Of a stretch of DNA of 64,000 bases, positions 39,906 to 49,803 are shown piece after piece. Made by a program: the position numbers and the translations under genes. The first letter of the stretch is position 1. Each line of letters opens with the position of its first letter. The stretch spans positions 62,001 to 126,000 of the forward strand of contig NZ_JAUYRO010000096.1 in the NCBI RefSeq assembly GCF_030696805.1, in the 5' to 3' direction. The stretch comes from Methyloversatilis sp. Its GTDB lineage: Bacteria; Pseudomonadota; Gammaproteobacteria; Burkholderiales; Rhodocyclaceae. Below the pieces are notes generated by a model, which did no database searches, was not told the origin of the DNA, and worked only from the letters and a program-made list of their open reading frames with translations.

Positions 39906-40451
39906 ATGACACCACTGGTACAGAGCTTTGTCGGCCACTTTGGCGAAATGGGCAGCCGCTGGGGCATCAATCGTACGGTCGGCCAGATCTACGCGTTGAT
40001 CTTCGTGTCGCCGACTGCGCTGTGCGCCGACGAGATCGCGGACACGCTGGCCTGTTCGCGCTCGAATGTGAGCATGGGACTGAAGGAACTGCAGTCCTGG
40101 CGACTGGTGAAGATGAAGCACGTCGCCGGCGACCGGCGGGAGTTTTTCGAGGCGCCGACCGATGCCTGGGAAGTGTTCCGCACGCTGGCCGAAGAACGCC
40201 GACGGCGCGAGATGGAACCGACGCTGACCATGTTGCGTAGCGCGTTGCTTGAAGAACCGGGAAGCGAAGCCGACCGCATCGCGCAGGAGCGCATGCGCAG
40301 CATGCACGATCTGATCGATCTGTTGAGTACCTGGTTTGACGATGTACAGCGGCTCGATGCCCAGACGCTCGCCAAGCTCATGCGCATGGGTTCAAAGGTA
40401 CAGAAACTGCTGGAACTGACCGGCCAGCTCAAATCCGGCAGCAAGGAGTGA
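39906..40451 (+). CDS. GbsR/MarR-family transcriptional regulator upstream of cydAB
   Basis: 181 residues. A winged HTH (ALCADEIADTLACSRSNVSMGLKELQSWRLV, about 38-68) with the GNRREFF-like wing (VAGDRREFFEAP) places it in the GbsR branch of MarR-type regulators. The C-terminal half is helical. No strong Shine-Dalgarno is seen. It lies 4 bases before cydA, so it is probably the operon's own regulator; its signal is unknown. Confidence 0.85.
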   Translation: MTPLVQSFVGHFGEMGSRWGINRTVGQIYALIFVSPTALCADEIADTLACSRSNVSMGLKELQSWRLVKMKHVAGDRREFFEAPTDAWEVFRTLAEERRRREMEPTLTMLRSALLEEPGSEADRIAQERMRSMHDLIDLLSTWFDDVQRLDAQTLAKLMRMGSKVQKLLELTGQLKSGSKE

Positions 40452-40455
40452 CCTC

Positions 40456-41841
40456 ATGGATCTCGATCCCGTCCTGCTGGCGCGCATCCAGTTTGCGGCC
40501 AACATCACCTTTCACATCCTGTTTCCGACGATCACGATCGCGCTCGGCTGGATGCTGCTGTTCATGCGCTGGCGCTGGCTCAAGACAAACCAGCGTCCCT
40601 GGCTGACGGCCTACCGCTTCTGGACCAAGGTTTTTGCGCTCACTTTCGCGTTGGGCGTCGTCAGCGGCATCACGATGAGCTTCCAGTTCGGTACCAATTG
40701 GCCGGGCTTCATGGAAAAGGTCGGAAACATCGCAGGCCCGCTGCTTGGCTTCGAGGTGCTTACCGCCTTTTTCCTCGAGGCGACCTTCCTCGGTGTCATG
40801 TTGTTTGGCCATGGCCGCGTCAGCGAACGTATACATATGCTGGCCACCTTCCTGGTCGCCTTCGGCACCACGATGAGTGCCTTCTGGATACTGGTGCTCA
40901 ACTCATGGATGCAGACGCCGGTCGGCTACGAAATCATCGACGGCGAATTCCACGTCACCAGCTGGCTGGAAATCATCTTCAATCCGTCTTTCCCGTGGCG
41001 CTTTGCGCACATGCTGCTGGCCTCCTTCCTGACCATGTCCTTCCTGGTGGCGGGCGTGTCGGCCTGGCAAGTACTGCGTCGCAAGGCCAACCCATCCAGT
41101 GCGGTGGCACTGCGTGCCGCACTGACGCTGGCCGCTCTGTTGATTCCGGTGCAGATCGTGGTCGGCGACATGCACGGCCTCAATACGCTGCAGCACCAGC
41201 CGCAGAAGATTGCTGCGATCGAAGGCGTGTGGGAGACCGAGAGGGGCGTCCCGCTGCTGCTGTTCGCACTGCCGAACGAGGCGGAACGGCGCAACGATCT
41301 CGCGATCGGCATTCCGAAGATGGCCTCTTTCATCCTGACCCACGAATGGGACGGCGAACTGAAAGGACTGAACGAGTTCGAGAACCATCCGCCCGTCAAA
41401 CCCCTGTTTTTCGGTTTCCGCATCATGGTTGCGGTCGGCACGCTGATGCTGCTGGTCAGCTGGGTCGGATGCTGGATCCTGCGCCGCCATGGCTGGCAGC
41501 CTGAGCGAGCGCCGCGCTGGCTCATCGCATCGATTGCCGGCATGACCTTTTCGGGCTGGGTGGCCACCGTCGCAGGTTGGTATGTGACCGAAATCGGTCG
41601 TCAGCCCTGGATCGTGCAGGGCCTGATCAAGACCGCCGACGTAGCGTCTTCGACGCCTGCTCCCTACATCGCCCTGACGCTGGCCGGCTACCTGATCACG
41701 TATGCGGCGCTGATCGTCTGTTACATCGGCGTGCTGCGCTACATGGCCGAGAAGCCCTCCGATACCTATGACCCGGCGCCGAGCGGCGGTGCGAACGTAC
41801 TCGGGAGCACGCAACTGGCGCGCAAGGCAGGTGAAGCATGA
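40456..41841 (+). CDS. cydA: Cytochrome bd-type ubiquinol oxidase subunit I
   Basis: 461 residues, multi-spanning heme subunit of a quinol oxidase. The heme-ligand region ARIQFAANITFHILFPT (His19 family ligand) and the GRQPWIVQG motif near residue 380 are visible. It is shorter than E. coli CydA because the Q-loop is short, as in CIO-type (cyanide-insensitive) oxidases. AAGGAG precedes the ATG. It overlaps cydB by 4 bases. Confidence 0.95.
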   Translation: MDLDPVLLARIQFAANITFHILFPTITIALGWMLLFMRWRWLKTNQRPWLTAYRFWTKVFALTFALGVVSGITMSFQFGTNWPGFMEKVGNIAGPLLGFEVLTAFFLEATFLGVMLFGHGRVSERIHMLATFLVAFGTTMSAFWILVLNSWMQTPVGYEIIDGEFHVTSWLEIIFNPSFPWRFAHMLLASFLTMSFLVAGVSAWQVLRRKANPSSAVALRAALTLAALLIPVQIVVGDMHGLNTLQHQPQKIAAIEGVWETERGVPLLLFALPNEAERRNDLAIGIPKMASFILTHEWDGELKGLNEFENHPPVKPLFFGFRIMVAVGTLMLLVSWVGCWILRRHGWQPERAPRWLIASIAGMTFSGWVATVAGWYVTEIGRQPWIVQGLIKTADVASSTPAPYIALTLAGYLITYAALIVCYIGVLRYMAEKPSDTYDPAPSGGANVLGSTQLARKAGEA

Positions 41842-42833
41842 CCTGGGCCGAATTTCTGCCGGTCATCTTCATGGGCCTGATGGGTCTGTCGATGTTCCTC
41901 TACGTGGTCCTGGATGGTTTCGACCTGGGTGTCGGCATGCTGCTGCATCGTGCCGACGACAGCCAGAAAGACATGATGATCGCGTCCATCGGTCCGTTCT
42001 GGGATGCCAACGAAACCTGGCTTGTGCTCGGCGTCGGCATTCTGCTGATCGCCTTCCCGAAAGCGCATGGGGTCGTGATGACTGCGCTCTATCTGCCGAT
42101 TGCACTGATGCTGATCGGGCTCATCCTGCGCGGGGTCGCCTTCGATTTCCGGGTCAAGGCACAGGACACCCACAAGCCGCTGTGGAACCGTGGCTTCTTC
42201 ATCGGCTCGACCGTCACTTCGGTGGCCCAGGGCTGGATGCTCGGACGCTTCATCACCGGCTTCGCGGAAGGTACGGCTTATGACCTGTTCGCGCTGGCCA
42301 TCGCCATCGCCCTGCCCTGCGCCTATGTGCTGATGGGCGCCAGCTGGCTGGTGCTCAAGACGGACGGCGAGCTGCAGCGTCGTGCCGCACAGTGGGGCCG
42401 TACTGCACTGATACCGGTCATCATCGGTATGGGTCTCATTTCGCTGGCCACGCCCTGGGTCAGCAGCACGGTGGCCGAACGCTGGTTCAGCCTGCCGCAG
42501 CTGATCGGCCTGCTGCCCATACCGTTTGCCACCTTCGCCTGCTTTGTGGCGCTGTGGTGGACCCTTTCGGGCGCGCGCGCGCTGGGAACGTTGTGCTGGC
42601 TGCCGTTCATCCTGACCATCGGCGTATTCCTGATGGGTGGCCTGGGCCTGGCTTACAGCCTCTATCCCTATGTCGTGATGGACCGCATCACGATCTGGCA
42701 GGCCGCAAGTTCTACGGCTGCCCTCAACCTCATCCTCGCCGGCTGCGCCTTCACCGTGCCGGCCATCCTGGGCTACACCTTGTTCGCGCATCGCGTGTTC
42801 TGGGGCAAGGCCACCGAACTGCGCTACGGCTGA
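41838..42833 (+). CDS. cydB: Cytochrome bd-type ubiquinol oxidase subunit II
   Basis: 331 residues, multi-spanning partner of CydA. YVVLDGFDLGVGML and GPFWDANETWLVLGVGILLIAFP near the N-terminus are family hallmarks. It overlaps cydA by ATGA. No cydX-like small gene follows within the next 200 bases. Confidence 0.95.
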   Translation: MTWAEFLPVIFMGLMGLSMFLYVVLDGFDLGVGMLLHRADDSQKDMMIASIGPFWDANETWLVLGVGILLIAFPKAHGVVMTALYLPIALMLIGLILRGVAFDFRVKAQDTHKPLWNRGFFIGSTVTSVAQGWMLGRFITGFAEGTAYDLFALAIAIALPCAYVLMGASWLVLKTDGELQRRAAQWGRTALIPVIIGMGLISLATPWVSSTVAERWFSLPQLIGLLPIPFATFACFVALWWTLSGARALGTLCWLPFILTIGVFLMGGLGLAYSLYPYVVMDRITIWQAASSTAALNLILAGCAFTVPAILGYTLFAHRVFWGKATELRYG

Positions 42834-42837
42834 CCGA

Positions 42838-42873
42838 ATGACGGGAGGATGCCCATAGGCACCCGCCCGTCAT
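42838..42873. terminator. Stem-loop after cydB
   Basis: ATGACGGG (42838-42845) pairs with CCCGTCAT (42866-42873) around an inner imperfect GGATGCC/GGCACCC stem. There is no clear U-run, so it may be a rho-dependent end or an mRNA-stabilising hairpin for cydAB. Confidence 0.4.
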
Positions 42874-43054
42874 CTTCAGCGCAGCAAGTCGCACCTTGAA
42901 GTCCCGGATTTCTTTGCGCAATCATCGTCCTCGCGGTGTGAAGAAATGCTTCAAGTATCCGACCGGAGCGTCCGCTAACCACGAATCCACAAGGCGTGCC
43001 GATCGCCTTGCTAAAAGTTCGCCACAAGCGGGCGCATAACGGAGGAATAAAAAC

Positions 43055-44392
43055 ATGCTGAACAGCCTTTTCGGGTCGAACTTGCATCAGGAAATCCAGA
43101 AGATTGCAGACAACGCATTGCGTGGCGACGGCTACGCACCCTCTGCGCGTGGCAGCGCACGACAGCGCGCGTTGCTGGGCTCGCTGGCAAATGCGCTCAA
43201 TGGCGTGAAAAAGGGTCTGCACGTCGCGGAAGAACAGGTTGGGCAGCTGGAAGGCGATCTGGCGGCCGCGAAGGCTGAGCTGACTGAAGCGCGCGAGGCG
43301 GGCGATCGGGCGCGTACGCGTGGCGACATGATGGCGTCGGTGTCCGAAGCGGGTTTGTGGGAAGCCACGCCGGGCGACAGCCGAACTCTGGACCTGAAAG
43401 CGCCAGTCTGGTGGTCCGATACCGTCCGACACATGCTGGGCTTCGACAGCGAAGCCGACTTTCCGAACCGGCTCGAAAGCTGGTCGAGCCGCCTTCATCC
43501 GGATGACCGCAAGGCCACGCTGGAGGCGCTGAGCCAGGCATGGTGCAACCGCCGCGACGGCAGCTGGCCCGATATGCAGTACCGGATCGCCGCCAGGGAT
43601 GGCAGCTACCGCTGGATACGCGGTCGCATGGTGACGGCCTTCGGCGCGTCCGGCCAGTCGCTGCGCATTGCCGGTTCAATGACCGACATCACTCAGCGCC
43701 GGGAAGATGAAGCGATGCTGGACGTCACGCTGACCCGCTTCACGCTGGCCAGTGAAATGCTCAACGACGGCATCTGGGATCTGGACGTCGTCGCTGGCGA
43801 TCCGGTCAATCCGTCAAACACATTCTGGTGGTCGGATCAGTTCCGTCAGCTGATCGGCTTCGAGACCGAAGAGGAATTTCCCAACGTACTCGACAGCTGG
43901 GCCTCACGCCTGCATCCGGAAGAGAAACAGGCCGTTTTCAAGGCATTCATCGACCATCTGATGGACCGCAGTGGCCGCACACCCTACTGCATCGACTACC
44001 GGCTGCGCTGCAAGGACAACCAGTACCGCTGGTTCCGCGCCCGCGGCCGCACCCGGCGCGCCGCTGACGGCACGCCGCTGCGTGCGGTCGGCGCGCTAAC
44101 GAGCATCGACAGCGAACTGAACGAACGCCATCTCCAGGAACTGGAACTGAACCAGCGCCAGCAACTGAAGGACAACGTCCAGAAAATCCACGAAATCGTC
44201 ACGACGATCCGCGACATCGCCAGCCAGACGAACCGTCTGGCACTCAATGCGGCGATCGAAGCGGCGCGAGCCGGCGATGCCGGACGAGGCTTCTCGGTCG
44301 TGGCCGACGAGGTGCGTACGCTGTCCGAACGCACGCGCGAAGCGACTGAACAGATCGCCCATATCATCCCTGCGCAGGAAGTGATGCACTGA
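43055..44392 (+). CDS. Soluble PAS-PAS methyl-accepting chemotaxis-type protein (BdlA-like)
   Basis: 445 residues without signal peptide or membrane segments. An N-terminal coiled coil (about 45-85) leads into two PAS_3 domains (about 90-215 and 225-345; [11 protein letters not shown] and [11 protein letters not shown] mark equivalent positions). A short MCP signalling hairpin follows ([33 protein letters not shown], about 385-420) with little methylation helix. This is the layout of BdlA, the biofilm-dispersal receptor of Pseudomonas. GGAGGA precedes the ATG. The ligand is unknown. Confidence 0.88.
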   Translation: MLNSLFGSNLHQEIQKIADNALRGDGYAPSARGSARQRALLGSLANALNGVKKGLHVAEEQVGQLEGDLAAAKAELTEAREAGDRARTRGDMMASVSEAGLWEATPGDSRTLDLKAPVWWSDTVRHMLGFDSEADFPNRLESWSSRLHPDDRKATLEALSQAWCNRRDGSWPDMQYRIAARDGSYRWIRGRMVTAFGASGQSLRIAGSMTDITQRREDEAMLDVTLTRFTLASEMLNDGIWDLDVVAGDPVNPSNTFWWSDQFRQLIGFETEEEFPNVLDSWASRLHPEEKQAVFKAFIDHLMDRSGRTPYCIDYRLRCKDNQYRWFRARGRTRRAADGTPLRAVGALTSIDSELNERHLQELELNQRQQLKDNVQKIHEIVTTIRDIASQTNRLALNAAIEAARAGDAGRGFSVVADEVRTLSERTREATEQIAHIIPAQEVMH

Positions 44393-44416
44393 GTGTTCGC
44401 CGGCTGCCCAGGCAGC

Positions 44417-47400
44417 CTACTTGATCGAAAAATCGGCGCGAGCCGGTGATGCCTTGTCATCAGTTGTCTTCTCGCCGTTTTTCGCGACCGTATTCGGCGC
44501 AATGACGAACAGCCGTGCGTCATCGATCTTTGCCTGCTGCGCGAGATAGTCCTTCACCGCCTGCGCGCGCGCCAGGCCGAGCAGGCGAAGATCTTCGTCG
44601 CTCACTTCGGTATTGGTCATGATGAGCGTTTCCATCTCGCCGACCGGCAGGCTCTTCGTCAGCCCGACAATATTGCGCGGCTTCGGAAACGAGGCCGCTT
44701 TGTAAACCGTCTCCAGCAGATCCGGGTACTCGGCCGGATCAACCACCACCTCATTGACCGGCAACTTGCTTTTCGCCGCCTTGACTGCCTTCACCTTGTT
44801 GTCGAGCAGCGCACGGCGATAGCCTTCCGCGTCGGTCGCTCGGTCGGTACGGCCAGTCACTTCGATCTTCAATGCCGGCCGATCGGTCAGCGCCTTGCCA
44901 AGCGTATCGAGCTTGCCGCGCGCGGTGTCGCCGAGCGAAGCCCGGCCCGGTTCGAACGCGACGTGGTCGAGGTCGGCGTCGGATCCGAACAGCGATCCGA
45001 GCAATGCAAACGGCGATGTGACCGCCTTGACGATCAGGTTCACGATCACTTTCACCACCAGACCACCGATCGAGAACTGCGGATCAGACAGCGACCCGCT
45101 GATCGGCAGATGGATGTCGATGACGCCGTTGCGGTCCTTCAGCAGTGACACCGCGAGAAGAATCGGTGCCTTGATCGCGTCCGGGCTGTCGACCGGCGCG
45201 CCGAAGGTGAGCTGGTCGAGCACCACATTGTTCTGCGCCGTGAGCTGGTCATTCTCGATCTTGTAGGCGATGCTGACACTCATCTTGCCCTTCTCGATGC
45301 CGTAACCCACGTACTTGCCCGAGTAGGGCGAAAGCGGCGCCAGCTCGATGCCGCGCGCATTGGCCTTGATGTCGAGAAATAGCGGCCCGGCCAGCGGATT
45401 GATGCGTCCGGTGATGTCGATCGGCGCCGAACCTTCGACCACGCCGCGCAGTTCGACCTCGCCCGCGGTACCCGACTTCGAACTCAGGCCGGACACCCGC
45501 CCGCCAAGTTTCGACAATTGCGCGCGGTAGTTCGGCTTGATGAAGAAGTCGCTGAAATCAACCTGTCCGCCCTGCAACACAATCGTCTTCACGTCGACCG
45601 GCGGCCGCGCTGCATCGATCATCCTGGCCAGTGCGGCGCTCTGTGAGGCCGGTGGCTTGGGCTTGGCCGGCGGCGCGGCAACGATCGGCGCGATGGGTGG
45701 CGCAACCGACGTGGAGGCGCTGGCCGGCTGCTTCACAATGTCCTGCAGATTGAGCCGGCCCTCTTTCGACAGGATGATGCGGGCGAAGTAATCGGACAGC
45801 GCAACCTCGCCGACCGACAGCGACGACAGCAGGTCGGATTTGCTGCTGTCGAGCTTCAACGCCACCGCACCGATGAACAGCGAGCGCCACTTGAGCAGGT
45901 CGGAGGCGTGTATTTTGTCGGTCAGATGGACGTCGGCCACGGTCGTCTCGCCGTTCCATGACAAGGCCCAGCTGCCTGCCGGGGCGACCTGCACGCCCAG
46001 GTCACCGCGCAGGCTGACATTGCCGCGCAGCAATTCGGCGTTGAGCCGCTCGGCCATCCACGGTTGTCCTGCCAGCAGGTCAAGACGTCGCGCATCCAGT
46101 TTCAGGCCGGCCGACACCGGTTGCAGCGAAAAGCCGCCGCGCGCGCCGAACAAGCCGCCCGCTGCATCGCGAAACGCCAGATCGACACGCGACTTGAGGG
46201 TTTTGTCGGTGCCGATGTTGTCCACGGTCAACGCGATCTTGTCCAGTTCGACCACACCAGGCTTCTTCAGCGTGCGGTCCTCGAACCGGACCGCGCCGTC
46301 CGTCAGGCGGAAGGCACCGAGTAACGCGGTCCAGGGCACACCTTGCTGCGGCGAGTCGGCTGCGATCGATGCTGTTGCCATCGGCGGCGGCGGCGCCACG
46401 ACAAGTCCTGCGAGATCGATGTTGCCATCGGCTTCGCGCGCGGCGCGCAGTTTCGGTTGCACGATGTCGAGCGCATCCACCTTCACCGTGCGGGCCGCCA
46501 GATCGACCGTTGCGCCGGACAGCACGATGTCGTCCGCCTGCGCGAACGGCTGCTTGGCGCCCTTGCGCACCAGCTTGAGCCCGGCCACCCCCGCCTCGGT
46601 CACGGTGACCTGACCCTGGGGCACGCCCTCGACCAGTGCGACCTTGAGCTTCGTACCCAGCCGCGCCTGCGCCTGTTCGATCATGAAGTCGAGCGACGCC
46701 GGCAGATACCCGGCAAAGCGCGGGATGTCGAGGCTGGCGACCGTCAGCTCTCCTTCGACAGTCATCGTCGAGGCTGTCGCACGGGCATCCACCGTGACCT
46801 GCAGACCGCCCTCGCCTTTTGCGTCGACCACCAGCGTGGCCGGCACGTCGCCCTGCAGTGAAAAGTCGCGCAGCACGATGTCGATCGGTTCGACGACAAA
46901 GGCGAACGGGCGCACCGGCAGCGCGTCGCTGACCCCGATGCGTGCCTGCACCACTTCGAACAGCGCTATCTTGATGTCCGGCTTCGTCGTCGCTGCCGCC
47001 TGCGACGCAGCGGCCGGAGCATCAGCCGGGGCGGGTTCGGCTTGCTCCGTCCTGGCCGATGGCACGAGCGACAACAGGTTGAGGCGGCCGTCCTTTGCAC
47101 GCGCGACATCAATGTCCGGTTGGTCGATGCGGACGCTGGCGATGTCCACCTTGCCGATCAGCGGCTCAATTTCGTTGAGCACGACATCGAGCGCCGGCAG
47201 CTTGATCAACGCTGCACCGGACTTGTCGTCAAGTTTCAGATCGTGCAGGCCCAGGGTGCCGCGCAGCGTGATGCGCGGCTCGCCTTTCAATGGCTGCCGG
47301 AAACCGATCTCGATGTCGGTATCAAGCGTGCCAGCGGCAATGCGGAAATCCAGCGGTACCGGAGAGTATTCGTCGCTTCGCGCCAGGCCCAACGCCTTCA

Positions 47401-48082
47401 GTTCCAGCTTGAGCGTCGCTTCGCGCTCGTCGATGAAGGGCCGCACCTTGCCCTGTAACGCAAATGCTGCGTCGTTGACCCGCGCGGAGATCGACGGCTC
47501 GACATGAAGCTCGATGTCGGACGGCAGATTGGACACGAAGGGCAGACCGATTTCGATGTTGCTGATCGTATGCTGCCGCCCCAATGGCTGGTCATCGATA
47601 TCGATGTGACCGCCGCGCAGGACGATGTTGTTGATCGAGAAGCGCGCCGGCTCGTCGTCGGTCGGGGGTTGATCGAGAATCTTGTTCAGTACGTCGCTGA
47701 AGTTGTAGGTCGATGAATCGATGCGCGCAAGCCGGACGCGCAGCTGATCGATCTCTACCGAGCGCACGATCGGCGCGCCACGGAATACCGAAGACCACTC
47801 CACATCCACCGCCAGCCGGGCAAGGCTCAGCGCCTCGGTTTCTTCGTTCGCCTCCAGGACGCGCAGGCCGACCAGAGACATTTCGAGCGTATAGGGGTTG
47901 ATCGATACCTCGTTCAGCGTGAGCTGTCGGCCGAGAAACTCCGAGCCGTGCTTTTCTGCCAGTGACCGCACGACGTGCGGCGCTGCAAAGAATCCGAACA
48001 GGCCGAACAAGACCAGAAAAATGATCAAACCGATCAAGGTCTTGCGAAGGCGTGGGCGGGAATCAAGAATGTGGACAGGCAT
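44417..48082 (-). CDS. Giant AsmA-like/DUF748 envelope protein with OmpA-like C-terminus
   Basis: 1221 residues. One N-terminal membrane helix (LIGLIIFLVLFGLFGFFA, about 14-31) is followed by a very long repetitive beta region of the DUF748/AsmA type, and an OmpA-like peptidoglycan-binding domain (LDTLGKALTDRPALKIEVTGRTD, about 1050-1090). AsmA-like proteins are thought to bridge inner and outer membranes for lipid transport. A Pro/Ala-rich linker is near 815. MPVHILD was chosen because earlier starts lack the helix at the N-terminus. Confidence 0.88.
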   Translation of the reverse strand: MPVHILDSRPRLRKTLIGLIIFLVLFGLFGFFAAPHVVRSLAEKHGSEFLGRQLTLNEVSINPYTLEMSLVGLRVLEANEETEALSLARLAVDVEWSSVFRGAPIVRSVEIDQLRVRLARIDSSTYNFSDVLNKILDQPPTDDEPARFSINNIVLRGGHIDIDDQPLGRQHTISNIEIGLPFVSNLPSDIELHVEPSISARVNDAAFALQGKVRPFIDEREATLKLELKALGLARSDEYSPVPLDFRIAAGTLDTDIEIGFRQPLKGEPRITLRGTLGLHDLKLDDKSGAALIKLPALDVVLNEIEPLIGKVDIASVRIDQPDIDVARAKDGRLNLLSLVPSARTEQAEPAPADAPAAASQAAATTKPDIKIALFEVVQARIGVSDALPVRPFAFVVEPIDIVLRDFSLQGDVPATLVVDAKGEGGLQVTVDARATASTMTVEGELTVASLDIPRFAGYLPASLDFMIEQAQARLGTKLKVALVEGVPQGQVTVTEAGVAGLKLVRKGAKQPFAQADDIVLSGATVDLAARTVKVDALDIVQPKLRAAREADGNIDLAGLVVAPPPPMATASIAADSPQQGVPWTALLGAFRLTDGAVRFEDRTLKKPGVVELDKIALTVDNIGTDKTLKSRVDLAFRDAAGGLFGARGGFSLQPVSAGLKLDARRLDLLAGQPWMAERLNAELLRGNVSLRGDLGVQVAPAGSWALSWNGETTVADVHLTDKIHASDLLKWRSLFIGAVALKLDSSKSDLLSSLSVGEVALSDYFARIILSKEGRLNLQDIVKQPASASTSVAPPIAPIVAAPPAKPKPPASQSAALARMIDAARPPVDVKTIVLQGGQVDFSDFFIKPNYRAQLSKLGGRVSGLSSKSGTAGEVELRGVVEGSAPIDITGRINPLAGPLFLDIKANARGIELAPLSPYSGKYVGYGIEKGKMSVSIAYKIENDQLTAQNNVVLDQLTFGAPVDSPDAIKAPILLAVSLLKDRNGVIDIHLPISGSLSDPQFSIGGLVVKVIVNLIVKAVTSPFALLGSLFGSDADLDHVAFEPGRASLGDTARGKLDTLGKALTDRPALKIEVTGRTDRATDAEGYRRALLDNKVKAVKAAKSKLPVNEVVVDPAEYPDLLETVYKAASFPKPRNIVGLTKSLPVGEMETLIMTNTEVSDEDLRLLGLARAQAVKDYLAQQAKIDDARLFVIAPNTVAKNGEKTTDDKASPARADFSIK

Positions 48083-48243
48083 GCTGCATCCATCGGGCAC
48101 GGGGAAAACGGAGCGTATCACCGCCCGGCACCGGCGGAGGCCCGGGAACCTGCGATGACTGTCGCCGCGGACGGCACTCAAGTGCCTGCGGGTCCGGGCC
48201 GATAACCACAACGATCCTCCTGTTTCCGGACACGCCGCCGTTT

Positions 48244-49251
48244 ATGTCAGATCTCATCGGATCAGTCGCCAATCTCACCGGATACCGTGACCGCGATCTC
48301 ATCGACAGTACCTTTGTTTCGGTACTGGGGGATTGGCTCGACCCGATGCGGCTGAATCTGTACCGCTGCGTCGGCGACGGTTCAGACCTGCGTCTTCTGC
48401 TGCAGGCGGCTATGGCAAAAGGTCAAGGCATGGTTGCGGCGGACCCTTCCTGGACACCACTCGAAGCGCTGCCACAGCTGTTGTCGCGCCCCCAGTTCGA
48501 ACAGGCTTTCGCACAGGACGAACCGCTGCTTGATCTGCCGCTGCGCGACGATGACGGTCCGTGGCTCAATCTTTTCGCGGTATGGGCCGGGCCACGACGC
48601 TTCGGCATCATCGAACTGATCAGCGAACAGCCTCTGCTGGCAGTTCAGCTCCGGCTGGTGACCGGCCTGCTGAAGATATATCGCAACCAGATCACGCTGC
48701 TCGACTACAGCGAACGCGACAGCCTGACAGGTCTGCTGAACCGCAAGACCTTTGATGAACAGTTCCTGAAATGCATCGAACCGACAAAGGACGACAGGCC
48801 TTTGTCCTGGTGGCTGGGCGTCATCGATATCGACCATTTCAAACAGGTGAATGACAACTTCGGTCACCTGATCGGCGACGAGGTCTTATTGCTCGTGGCC
48901 CGCCTGCTGCGCAGTGCTTTTCGCCAGAGCGAGCAGCTGTATCGTTTCGGCGGCGAGGAATTCATCGTGCTGCTGCGTGCCGAGCACGAAGGCGAGGCCA
49001 TGCTCGCCTTCGAGTTCTTCCGCGAACAGCTTGCAGGCTTCAATTTCCCGCGGGTCGGCACAGTCACCGCGAGCGTCGGGTTCACGCGCGTTCGCGCGAT
49101 GGACAATGCGAGCAGCGCGGTGGACCGTGGCGACCGCGCCGTGTATCACGCGAAGAAGCACGGGCGCAACCAGGTGCATTCGCACGAGGCTCTGCTGCGC
49201 AGCGACGAACTGCTCGAGGTGGACAACTGCGGCGAAATCGAACTGTTCTGA
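48244..49251 (+). CDS. GGDEF-domain diguanylate cyclase
   Basis: 335 residues. The first 155 form an unassigned, apparently soluble input domain. The GGDEF domain has DSLTGLLNRKTF, DIDHFKQVND and an intact RFGGEEF active loop. The product-inhibition I-site five residues earlier reads RQSE rather than RxxD, so feedback inhibition may be weak. Divergent from the DUF748 gene. The Shine-Dalgarno is weak. Confidence 0.9.
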   Translation: MSDLIGSVANLTGYRDRDLIDSTFVSVLGDWLDPMRLNLYRCVGDGSDLRLLLQAAMAKGQGMVAADPSWTPLEALPQLLSRPQFEQAFAQDEPLLDLPLRDDDGPWLNLFAVWAGPRRFGIIELISEQPLLAVQLRLVTGLLKIYRNQITLLDYSERDSLTGLLNRKTFDEQFLKCIEPTKDDRPLSWWLGVIDIDHFKQVNDNFGHLIGDEVLLLVARLLRSAFRQSEQLYRFGGEEFIVLLRAEHEGEAMLAFEFFREQLAGFNFPRVGTVTASVGFTRVRAMDNASSAVDRGDRAVYHAKKHGRNQVHSHEALLRSDELLEVDNCGEIELF

Positions 49252-49292
49252 ACCGACTCGCAGACTGTTCTCTACGGAACGCGAATCGGGCG

Positions 49293-49325
49293 ACAAAAGA
49301 AAAGGGCCGCATATGAGCGGCCCCT
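49293..49325 (-). terminator. Terminator of the tRNA-Ala/Glu/Asp operon
   Basis: Minus strand: GGGCCGC-TCATAT-GCGGCCC (49323-49304) followed by TTTTCTTTTG, about 40 bases after tRNA-Asp. It can also end the GGDEF transcript from the other side, though without a strong U-run there. Confidence 0.85.
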
Positions 49326-49362
49326 TCTTTGACCGAGGCGCATGCAGCGCCCCGATTATTGC

Positions 49363-49439
49363 TGGCGGAGTGGACGGGACTCGAACCCGCGACCCCCGGC
49401 GTGACAGGCCGGTATTCTAACCAACTGAACTACCACTCC
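49363..49439 (-). tRNA. tRNA-Asp (anticodon GTC)
   Basis: 77 nucleotides with encoded CCA. The acceptor stem is GGAGTGG/CCACTCC, the anticodon loop CCTGTCACG gives GTC, and the T arm is GCGGGTTCGAGTCCCGT. Last gene of the tRNA operon. Confidence 0.97.
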
Positions 49440-49494
49440 TTGTTGGTGCCGGCACTAGCATTTCCGGACTCACTTGACTGACCAGCGAAATCAC

Positions 49495-49570
49495 TGGCGT
49501 CCCCACGGGGATTCGAACCCCGGTACCTACCGTGAAAGGGTAGTGTCCTAGGCCTCTAGACGATGGGGAC
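49495..49570 (-). tRNA. tRNA-Glu (anticodon TTC)
   Basis: 76 nucleotides with encoded CCA. The acceptor stem is GTCCCCA/TGGGGAC, the loop CCCTTTCACG gives TTC, and the D arm GTCTAGAGGCCTAGGAC is typical. Middle gene of the operon. Confidence 0.97.
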
Positions 49571-49605
49571 CTAGTTTTTGCTTCTTTTGCTTCTTCTCTT
49601 TCGCT

Positions 49606-49681
<76 letters not shown>

Positions 49682-49697
49682 GTCGAAAGAGACGCGC

Positions 49698-49725
49698 ATT
49701 ATAAGCAGTCCGGGCGCTTTGTAAA
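49698..49725 (-). promoter_or_regulatory. Sigma70 promoter of the tRNA operon
   Basis: Minus strand: TTTACA (49725-49720), 16-base spacer, perfect TATAAT (49703-49698), with tRNA-Ala 16 bases after the -10. It lies in the spacer downstream of the FAD oxidase stop. Confidence 0.8.
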
Positions 49726-49803
49726 GTGAGCCAGCCGATTATTTTTGCCCGACACGCTCATGCATTCCATCGGAGTAGGTGTTTAGCATATAAGGGGGCA
49801 CCT

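Noticed and set aside
39857-40240. An alternative open frame ahead of the cydAB regulator
   Set aside because: It lies in a different frame from the winged-helix protein and its product is Arg-rich with no fold.
42834-43054. A cydX-like small gene after cydB
   Set aside because: The short open frame at 42851 codes for about 15 residues without a hydrophobic helix, so it is not CydX.
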